A stretch of 13,454 bases of DNA from CAVURW01 sp963743595. Lineage in GTDB: Bacteria; Verrucomicrobiota; Verrucomicrobiia; Methylacidiphilales; UBA1321. How positions within the stretch are numbered: the first letter of the stretch is position 1; every line of letters starts with the position of its first letter. The stretch lies in assembly GCA_963743595.1 (NCBI GenBank), contig CAVURW010000179.1:1-13454 (forward strand). Reading direction: 5' to 3'. Position numbers and translations under genes: made by a program. Below, piece after piece: positions 1 to 5,734 of the stretch. The notes under the pieces were generated by a model. It was given only the letters and a program-made list of their open reading frames with translations. It made no database searches and was not told the origin of the DNA.

Positions 1-108
1 GTCGCCGTAACGCATGAGCATGGCCAGTTTTGCATCGAGCGCTTTTTGATAAAAATGGAGCGCTTGTTCGCAGTTTCCATTGAATTGCAGGTAGGTGTTC
101 GTTTTCAT
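1..108 (-). CDS. VOC/PhnB-like (glyoxalase-fold) protein, N-terminal fragment
   Basis: The first 36 codons of a gene that runs off the left edge. The ATG is at 108-106 and the frame stays open to base 1. The peptide starts MKTNTYLQFNGNCEQALHFY and continues QKALDAKLAMLMRYGD, which is the first beta strand and helix typical of PhnB-like members of the vicinal oxygen chelate family (pattern YLxFxGxCxEALxFYxxAL). Such proteins are often annotated as 3-demethylubiquinone methyltransferase-like, but their substrates are generally unknown. It lies 31 bases after the AHSA1 gene on the same strand, so it is probably the third gene of the ArsR-AHSA1-VOC operon. No clear ribosome binding site is seen. 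Function beyond family cannot be judged from so short a piece. Confidence 0.75.
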   Translation of the reverse strand, partial: MKTNTYLQFNGNCEQALHFYQKALDAKLAMLMRYGD

Positions 109-139
109 TAGATGAGGGTTTGGTTTTTTGTTGGTTGGT

Positions 140-1069
140 TTAGGGATTAAACGGTTTCGCTAGCAATTCAGCCAGCCGGGCCAGTGTTTGATGAGCACCT
201 TCGATTGCCCCGAAGTTTCGAACGACGGTTTCGCGCTCTTTGGAGGTCCCGAAGACCATACGAACGGTTAAGCGGGTCTGGCGGTCCGAGAGCGCTTCAA
301 AAGACCATGTCGCGACAAATTTCGGAACCTTGTGTTCGTACGCGATCACCTCGGGTTTCACCACCTGTGTAAAGATGCTGTCATTCGGGTAGTTCTTTCC
401 ATCCGGGCCGTGCATCACATGTTTCCACACGCCGCCGGGCGTAAGATCCATCACCTCAATCGTGTTAGTGAAGCCGACGGGTCCCCACCAATGGATCAGA
501 TGCTTCGGGTTCGCCATCGCTTCCCAAACCAAGTCTCGCGGTGCATCGAAAACACGGGAGACCAGAATTTCACGGTCCGAGGCGACCTCTGCAGCATCGG
601 CGACATGCCCCAGAACATCCGCGAGCTTATTAAAGCATCCGCTCCATCCTTCCGAATGAGAATCACGCGATTGAATGGACTTATAGTTGGACTGCTCCAG
701 CGTGACCTTTGTTTTGCCCGCACCCGCATCCTCGAATCGAAACGTCAGCTGCGTCTCATGCTCCGGGAGGCCATCATCGCCTTCCCACACATGGCTGGTT
801 ACTAGCAATTCATCCGGCACGATCTTCTTATAAATACCGCTCATCGGAAACCGCTCGCCATCGGGCGCGATCATCAGAGTAAACCACTTACCGCCGACGC
901 GTAGATCACCGCCGGAATCGCGCACGACAAAATCGCGCGGAGCCATCCATTGATCGATATGTTTTTTTTCAGTGAACGCAGCGTAGACGAGTTTACGCGG
1001 GGTATTAAACACTCGGCTCAGCACGAGCGATTGTTCGGTTGGAAATTCGATTATGTTTTCACTGCTCAT
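140..1069 (-). CDS. Tandem-domain AHSA1/SRPBCC protein
   Basis: A 309-residue protein with two consecutive AHSA1 (Aha1 C-terminal-like, START/SRPBCC superfamily) domains. Domain 1 is about residues 12-153: LSRVFNTPRKLVYAAFTE, then the DLRVGGKW and PMSGIYKKIVPDELL stretches and the closing GWSGCFNKLADVL. Domain 2 is about residues 166-305 and repeats the layout: VSRVFDAPRDLVWEAM, HWWGPVGF, TPGGVWKHVMHGPDG, and a closing ARLAELL helix. Single-domain members are about 145-160 residues, so this is a duplication or fusion. The fold binds hydrophobic ligands; the ligand here is unknown. The start is well set: AAGGAG lies 5 bases before the ATG, inside the end of arsR, and the two genes overlap by 11 bases, which suggests translational coupling. 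Probably controlled by the ArsR protein encoded just upstream. Confidence 0.92.
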   Translation of the reverse strand: MSSENIIEFPTEQSLVLSRVFNTPRKLVYAAFTEKKHIDQWMAPRDFVVRDSGGDLRVGGKWFTLMIAPDGERFPMSGIYKKIVPDELLVTSHVWEGDDGLPEHETQLTFRFEDAGAGKTKVTLEQSNYKSIQSRDSHSEGWSGCFNKLADVLGHVADAAEVASDREILVSRVFDAPRDLVWEAMANPKHLIHWWGPVGFTNTIEVMDLTPGGVWKHVMHGPDGKNYPNDSIFTQVVKPEVIAYEHKVPKFVATWSFEALSDRQTRLTVRMVFGTSKERETVVRNFGAIEGAHQTLARLAELLAKPFNP

Positions 1070-1433
1070 GTTTCTCCTTGGTTTTTTTGTTTTTCTTTTT
1101 TTGCTTTTCCTTCTCTTGAAGTTCTTTCAGGTAGACCTCCAACCGGTCAAAACTCTCCTCCCAGAATTGGCGATAATGCTCCAGCCAGTTGACGGCCTCT
1201 TTCATCGGTTTCGCCTCGATTCGACAGGGCCGCCATTGTGCGTCGCGACTGCGGGAAATGAGTCCACTCCGCTCGAGCACCTTCAGGTGTTTGGAAATGG
1301 CCGGCAGGCTCATTTTAAACGGAGCCGCGAGCTCGCCGACGGAGGTCTCGCCTTGCGCGAGCTTGGCAAGTATCGCACGCCGGGTGGGATCGGCGAGAGC
1401 AGCGAATGTGAGGGAGAGCGGATCGGCGGACAT
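1059..1433 (-). CDS. ArsR-family winged-helix repressor
   Basis: A 124-residue DNA-binding regulator. Residues 4-65 carry the ArsR winged helix: ALADPTRRAILAKL, SVGELAAPF, and the recognition helix MSLPAISKHLKVLERSGLI. The cysteine motif of metal-sensing ArsR/SmtB proteins (ELCVC in the third helix) is absent, so metal sensing is unlikely. The C-terminal WLEHYRQFWEESFDRLEVYL segment (residues 83-102) is typical of the ArsR type that sits beside AHSA1 genes. I chose the ATG at 1433 because the conserved domain starts there; an upstream ATG at 1472 would place the promoter and palindrome inside the gene. The last 17 residues are almost only Lys, Glu and Gln, from an A-rich tract that could be prone to slippage. 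First gene of the operon with the AHSA1 and VOC genes. Confidence 0.9.
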   Translation of the reverse strand: MSADPLSLTFAALADPTRRAILAKLAQGETSVGELAAPFKMSLPAISKHLKVLERSGLISRSRDAQWRPCRIEAKPMKEAVNWLEHYRQFWEESFDRLEVYLKELQEKEKQKKKNKKTKEKHEQ

Positions 1434-1436
1434 TGC

Positions 1437-1456
1437 ATTTAACTTTATGGTTAAAT
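1437..1456 (-). promoter_or_regulatory. Palindromic operator candidate for the ArsR repressor
   Basis: A perfect inverted repeat, ATTTAAC-6 bases-GTTAAAT, ends 3 bases before the arsR ATG and overlaps the -10 element of the predicted promoter. A 20-bp dyad at this position is what is expected for binding of an ArsR dimer and autorepression. Binding itself is inferred. Confidence 0.6.
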
Positions 1457-1483
1457 AAGACCGCAAACACACCGACTGGTCAA
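1455..1483 (-). promoter_or_regulatory. Sigma-70-type promoter of the arsR operon
   Basis: Read on the minus strand: TTGACC (1483-1478), a 17-base spacer, then TCTTAT (1460-1455), with 21 bases from the -10 box to the arsR ATG. The -35 matches 5 of 6 consensus positions and the -10 matches 4 of 6. The downstream palindrome overlaps the -10 box. Confidence 0.55.
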
Positions 1484-1493
1484 CTCTAATTTT

Positions 1494-1518
1494 TTAATCA
1501 CGACTTCGCCGCAATTAA
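1494..1518 (-). terminator. Hairpin after the Sel1 gene, possible weak terminator
   Basis: On the minus strand, 7 bases after the Sel1 stop codon, an 11-bp stem closes on a GAA triloop (C-GAA-G). Three of the pairs are G-U, so the stem forms in minus-strand RNA but is broken by C-A mismatches in plus-strand RNA. It is followed by A residues, not a U tract, so termination is doubtful; it may instead mark or protect the 3' end. Confidence 0.3.
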
Positions 1519-1524
1519 TGTGCT

Positions 1525-4038
1525 CTACTGAGCCAAGGCGCGCTTAGCCTGTTCAAGCAGCCGTTCCGGGTCACTCACGCCATTTCGAACCGCTTTCTCC
1601 AGCCACTCCACGGCCTTTTCCACGTCTTTTTCAACGCCCTCACCCAGGAAATACATCCGTCCGGTTTGGTACATCGCCCGGAAATAGCCTTGCTCAGCGG
1701 CTCTGGAGGTGAGTTCAAACGCCTTGACCAGATCCTTAGGCATCCCCACGCCACGCCGGTACATGCTGCCGAGGTAGAAACGGCCACCCGCCTCACCGAA
1801 CTCGCCGAAATCGATCGCACGTTGGTAGAACTGCGCGGCCATCGCCAGATCTTTCGGAAATCCGCGCCCCCACTCGTACATCCACCCCAGGTCAGAGAGC
1901 GCTTTCGGCTCTTTATTTTCGACGGCTTTACGAAACCACATAACGGCCATGGAATCGTCCTGAGCCACGCCCAGACCATCGCGGAACATGATCCCGAGAC
2001 TGCGCTGCGCCGCACCGTAGCCCTTATTCGCTGCTCTGGCGTAAAACTCGCATGCCTTAACGAGATCTTTCGGCACGCCTAGGCCGAATTCGTACATGCG
2101 ACCCATCGTGGTCTCGGAATACTCATCGCCACGCTCAGCACCGCGCATATAAAACTCACACGCTTTCGCGAGATCTCTGGGCACGCCCTGGCCGAGCTCG
2201 TGCATCCGTCCAACCTCCGTGTAGGCCTCTTCAAAGCCCGCTGCGGCCGCCTTCAAATACCAGTCCAGCGCCTCTTTATAATCCCGCTCCACGCCTAAAC
2301 CGCGCCGATAAACTTCGCCCAGATGGTACATCCCATCGGGGTTGCCACGCTTGGCCGCTTTCGTGTAACAATCAAGAGCCATGGCGTGATCCTTGGGAAC
2401 ACCCCGCCCCATCTCGTGCATCCAACCCAGTCGGCTCAGCCCGTAACCATGATTTTGATCGGCAGCCAGGCGATAATAATGCACGGCTTTTTGATGATCT
2501 TGCTCCACGCCGCGCCCGCCCTCGTACATGTAACCTAAATCGGCCTGGGCGGTTGAGTCCCCTTGATCGACGGCCTTGGTCAACCACCAGACCGCTTTCT
2601 CGTAGTCCTTCGGTACGCCGTTACCATCGCGATAAATCACCGCCAGCTGCCTTTGACCAGCGGAGTCACCCGCCTCAGCGCCTTTCAAATAATACTCGTG
2701 CGCCTTAGCGTAATCCATCTGAACGCCACTGCCGGAGTGGTGCATCCAGCCAAGATTCGTCCACGCCCGGTAGTACCCGCGATCTGCCGCCTTTAAATAA
2801 TAGGCGATCGCCTTTTCGTAATCGCGCTCCACACCGTGGCCCTTATCGTAAAATAGCCCCAGCTCGTTCCATCCATAGCCATCACCCAATTCGGCAGCAC
2901 ATCGGAAATATTCCTCGGCCTTCTTATAGTCCTGAGGCACGCCGATTCCATCCCGATGCAAAATGCCCAGGTTAATGTACCCCTTGGCGTGACCGTGCCC
3001 GGAGGCTTTTTGGAAATATTCCAGCGCTTTCTCCACGTTGACGGGGACGCCCCGGCCAAATCGATACATGATCCCCGCTTCCACCTGAGCACTGGCAAAT
3101 CCATTGTTCCCTGCTTGCGAAAAGAGGTGGCAGGCGCGGACATCATCGCGCGGAACGCCCAAGCCTTGAGAAAGCATCTGGCCGAGCACAAACATCCCCA
3201 AGTTATCATTCTTTTCAGCGGCCTTTTCCAGGTAATCGAGCGCTTGCGCATAGTCCCGCGTCACGCCGGTGCCCCATCGAAACATGCGCCCCACTTCTCC
3301 TAAGGCCTCGGGGTGCCCGTGATCCGCCGCACGTTGCATCCAGACAAACGCCAGTTTCTCGCTTCGACTCACCCCACGCCCGACTTGAAAAATCCGGCCA
3401 AGTTCATACTGAGCCGGAGCAAATCCCTTTTGAGCGGCGAGAAAGAACCAGTTCAACGCCTTGGCATCGTCCTTGGCGGCCAGTTTATCCCAAGCAAACA
3501 TCGCGCCCAGATTCATCGCTGCAAGCGCGTTACCAGCGTCTGCACTGCGCTTCAAAAACTGCACCGCCTGTTCAATACTCCGCTCCACCCCGCGCCCTTG
3601 CATGTAGAGCATGGCAAGTTGAAAGATCGCCCCGGCGTGGTCCCTTGCGGCAGCGGTTTCGTAATATTCCCGCGCTCGCTCATCGTCTTTAGGTACTGCG
3701 CTGCCTTCTTCGTACAGCTTCCCCAGAAAAAAACTGCTCTCCAGGTTACCCGCTGCAGCGGCTCGTTCCAGCCATTCCAACCCCTTCGCGACCTCTTTAG
3801 CCTGACCGGTGATGTAAATCTTGCCGCACCTGCGCATGCTGGGCACATGACCGAGCGCGGCCCCCTTCAGGTAAAAGGTCAGCGCCCGCGCTTCATCCGC
3901 CACAGCACCCCGCCCGTGTTCCGTCATCCAGCCCACGCCGTACCAAGCGCGTCCAGACAAACTTCCTCCAGCCTCCGCCTCGCGCAGAAGCCGATCGAAA
4001 ACTCGAGTATGGTCATGTGGACGGTTCACCCTCACCAA
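1525..4038 (-). CDS. Sel1-like repeat protein, 22 repeats
   Basis: An 837-residue protein built of about 22 consecutive Sel1-like repeats of 36 residues (TPR-related), from about residue 30 to 820, with the recurring core LGxMYxxGxGVxxDxxKAxxWYxKAAxxG. Sel1 repeats form alpha-alpha solenoids that act as protein-binding scaffolds, often in signalling or envelope assembly. No signal peptide, membrane segment or catalytic domain is visible, so a cytoplasmic scaffold is the plain reading. Repeat 2 (34 residues) and repeat 20 (39 residues) deviate in length, and repeat 5 has lost the GxGV turn. The reading starts with TTG at 4038; a GTG one codon on and another two codons later are alternatives, and AGGGAG lies 10 bases before the TTG. 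It is divergent from the PafA/Dop-like gene, with about 100 bases between. No partner can be named from the sequence. Confidence 0.93.
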   Translation of the reverse strand: MVRVNRPHDHTRVFDRLLREAEAGGSLSGRAWYGVGWMTEHGRGAVADEARALTFYLKGAALGHVPSMRRCGKIYITGQAKEVAKGLEWLERAAAAGNLESSFFLGKLYEEGSAVPKDDERAREYYETAAARDHAGAIFQLAMLYMQGRGVERSIEQAVQFLKRSADAGNALAAMNLGAMFAWDKLAAKDDAKALNWFFLAAQKGFAPAQYELGRIFQVGRGVSRSEKLAFVWMQRAADHGHPEALGEVGRMFRWGTGVTRDYAQALDYLEKAAEKNDNLGMFVLGQMLSQGLGVPRDDVRACHLFSQAGNNGFASAQVEAGIMYRFGRGVPVNVEKALEYFQKASGHGHAKGYINLGILHRDGIGVPQDYKKAEEYFRCAAELGDGYGWNELGLFYDKGHGVERDYEKAIAYYLKAADRGYYRAWTNLGWMHHSGSGVQMDYAKAHEYYLKGAEAGDSAGQRQLAVIYRDGNGVPKDYEKAVWWLTKAVDQGDSTAQADLGYMYEGGRGVEQDHQKAVHYYRLAADQNHGYGLSRLGWMHEMGRGVPKDHAMALDCYTKAAKRGNPDGMYHLGEVYRRGLGVERDYKEALDWYLKAAAAGFEEAYTEVGRMHELGQGVPRDLAKACEFYMRGAERGDEYSETTMGRMYEFGLGVPKDLVKACEFYARAANKGYGAAQRSLGIMFRDGLGVAQDDSMAVMWFRKAVENKEPKALSDLGWMYEWGRGFPKDLAMAAQFYQRAIDFGEFGEAGGRFYLGSMYRRGVGMPKDLVKAFELTSRAAEQGYFRAMYQTGRMYFLGEGVEKDVEKAVEWLEKAVRNGVSDPERLLEQAKRALAQ

Positions 4039-4048
4039 ACTTAATCGT

Positions 4049-4054
4049 CTCCCT
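4049..4054 (-). promoter_or_regulatory. Ribosome binding site supporting the TTG start of the Sel1 gene
   Basis: AGGGAG on the minus strand, 10 bases before TTG (4038), 13 before the first GTG and 19 before the second. No in-frame ATG lies in the vicinity, so a non-ATG start is very likely. Confidence 0.45.
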
Positions 4055-4141
4055 GAAAATGTCCCTCATAATTTCGCCTTTCTACGAGCTACCTGCTATT
4101 CCCCGGTTGGCAGGGAACCATTTCGATGTATGCTTCTTTCT

Positions 4142-5533
4142 ATGCAGCGACTCGCAGGGCTGGAGACGGAGTACGGATGCTTGGCACCCGAGTCTATCGG
4201 ATTGCCCACCGTTCCCACTCGCGTACGCGATTACTTGTTTAAGAAAAAGAAAATCGGACTGATTGACCTGCACGACCGGGATTACGATGAGCCTGCAGGA
4301 AACGGCGGATTCCTTTTCAATGGTGGACGGCTCTACCTCGACATGGGTCATGTCGAATCGTGCACACCGGAATGTAAAAACCTGGGCGATGTGATCGCTT
4401 ATGATCAGGTGGGCGATCTCCAGCTTCAGCAAGCTCTGGAAGATCTGCACCTAACGGACACCGTATCGTTCATTAAGAACAACATTGATCACTACACGAG
4501 TGCCACTTTCGGTTGCCATGAGAACTATCTCCTTAAGCGCGAGGCACCCCTCACCCAAAAGAATGTCGATGCCCTCCTGGCGTTTCTCGCCACCCGCATC
4601 CTTCTGGTCGGAGCTGGTCGTGTTGGGACGACCACAGCCCCGCGCCGTTACGGCCGCATGGAGGCGACTGAAGAGGTGCCTTATCAAATCTCCCAGCGCG
4701 CCGATTTTATCCAGACCGATATCTACGAGTGGGTGCAGTTTAACCGCGCCTTGATCAATGCCCGTGATGAGCCCCTGGCCGATTATCGACGATTCCGCCG
4801 ACTGCACTTGCTCCTCGGTGACTCGAACCTGCTGCCCTACTGCAATGCCCTTAAAGTCGGCACCACGGCGCTGATTCTTGATCTCCTGGAGGCCGATTGC
4901 CTCCCCGATCTCGCCCTCGCGGAACCGGTTCTCACGATGCGCCAACTCTCGCACGCCCCGGATGGCCCTTGGGATGTAAAGCTCACGGACGGACGGACGC
5001 TCTCCGCCGTGGATATTCTGGAACAGTTCCTCAGTGCCGCGAAAAGCTCCAAGATTCCTCACGATGAGGACTCCGTTTGGACGATGAAAGCCTGGGAGTC
5101 ATCTCTCAACCAACTCCGGAATAGCCCAAGTCAACTCATCGGCAAAGTCGATTGGATCACAAAACGTTACCTTCTTGATGCATTCGTCCAGGCCGAAAAT
5201 CTCACATGGAAAAGTAGCTGGCTAGAGAGCTTGGACCTGGAATATCACAACCTTAACCCGGATCGATCCCTCATCTCCGGCATTCCCGGAGCTTCCTTGC
5301 CGGAAACAGGGCTGCCCGGTTTGGCCCATCGCAATTTCTTTCTGGAGCCACCAATGAATACCCGTGCAGCGATTCGATCTTTAGCTATGCGAACGATCCT
5401 GCATCGAAAGCTCTCCTACGTCATTGATTGGGACTTGATCTACCTCTCAGAAGGCCGTCAGCTCAACCTCGACGATCCCTTCCTCCACGACACCGCCATC
5501 CTAGACGAATTCCGCAAGTCCTCCGTTCCGTAG
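4142..5533 (+). CDS. PafA/Dop-family enzyme (Pup/UBact ligase or deamidase fold)
   Basis: A 463-residue member of the carboxylate-amine ligase family that contains the Pup ligase PafA and the depupylase Dop. Visible marks: N-terminus MQRLAGLETEYG (metal-binding Glu8, Glu10), NGGRLYLD with the expected catalytic Asp67, PEC at 76-78, FIKNNID (110-116), GCHENYL (124-130), QISQRADF (182-189), INARDEPLADYRRFRRLH (205-222), GDSN (226-229) and KVGTTALILDLLE (238-250), then the smaller C-terminal domain (DWITKR, ENLTW). About 50 residues separate Glu10 from the catalytic strand, too short for the extra Dop loop, which favours the ligase (PafA) type; GAGRVG and ENLTW are more Dop-like. I chose the ATG at 4142 because MQR is the family N-terminus; ATG 4130 is an alternative. 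No Pup, UBact, proteasome or Mpa/ARC gene is seen nearby. Closed by a strong terminator, so likely monocistronic. Confidence 0.85.
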   Translation: MQRLAGLETEYGCLAPESIGLPTVPTRVRDYLFKKKKIGLIDLHDRDYDEPAGNGGFLFNGGRLYLDMGHVESCTPECKNLGDVIAYDQVGDLQLQQALEDLHLTDTVSFIKNNIDHYTSATFGCHENYLLKREAPLTQKNVDALLAFLATRILLVGAGRVGTTTAPRRYGRMEATEEVPYQISQRADFIQTDIYEWVQFNRALINARDEPLADYRRFRRLHLLLGDSNLLPYCNALKVGTTALILDLLEADCLPDLALAEPVLTMRQLSHAPDGPWDVKLTDGRTLSAVDILEQFLSAAKSSKIPHDEDSVWTMKAWESSLNQLRNSPSQLIGKVDWITKRYLLDAFVQAENLTWKSSWLESLDLEYHNLNPDRSLISGIPGASLPETGLPGLAHRNFFLEPPMNTRAAIRSLAMRTILHRKLSYVIDWDLIYLSEGRQLNLDDPFLHDTAILDEFRKSSVP

Positions 5534-5538
5534 ACGAT

Positions 5539-5580
5539 CGCCTATTAGTCGTAATTCCGACTGATAGGCGCGATTTAATT
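5539..5580 (+). terminator. Rho-independent terminator after the PafA/Dop-like gene
   Basis: CGCCTATTAGTCG and CGACTGATAGGCG form a 13-bp stem (one T-G pair) around a 6-base loop, TAATTC, beginning 5 bases after the stop codon. A T-rich tail (TTTAATTTT) follows. It separates this gene from bamA. Confidence 0.8.
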
Positions 5581-5621
5581 TTCCGCGTTCATTTTCATGG
5601 ATGAGCTATTAGGCCATCGAA

Positions 5622-5649
5622 TGGACAGCAACCCCAGTGACACTATATT
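5622..5649 (+). promoter_or_regulatory. Promoter of bamA
   Basis: TGGACA (5622-5627), a 16-base spacer, and TATATT (5644-5649): 5 of 6 matches to each consensus box. Transcription from about 5656 would give a leader of about 80 bases before the bamA start. The position directly after the upstream terminator supports it. Confidence 0.55.
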
Positions 5650-5670
5650 CGCTTGACCTTTCCCCTCTCC

Positions 5671-5692
5671 CCACGCAAATTGCGTGGCCACG
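5671..5692 (+). promoter_or_regulatory. Leader palindromes upstream of bamA
   Basis: CCACGC-AAATT-GCGTGG (5671-5687) forms a 6-bp hairpin and overlaps a second perfect palindrome, CGTGGCCACG (5683-5692), so the two structures compete. They sit in the predicted bamA leader about 43 bases before the start. This could be an operator or an RNA element; no known family is recognised. Confidence 0.35.
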
Positions 5693-5723
5693 AACTGCGG
5701 GTAACCACCTCGCAACATAGAAG

Positions 5724-5730
5724 AAAGGGA
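5724..5730 (+). promoter_or_regulatory. Ribosome binding site of bamA
   Basis: AAAGGGA ends 4 bases before TTG (5735) and 13 bases before the in-frame ATG at 5744. The spacing favours the TTG start. Confidence 0.45.
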
Positions 5731-5734
5731 AGAT

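Noticed and set aside
3313..4044. Long open frame on the plus strand antisense to the Sel1 gene
   Set aside because: It is the complement of the repeat array; the peptide is rich in Pro, His and Arg with no domain, as expected from a shadow frame.
4451..5062. 203-codon minus-strand frame antisense to the PafA/Dop-like gene
   Set aside because: The sense frame contains all family motifs; the antisense peptide has none.
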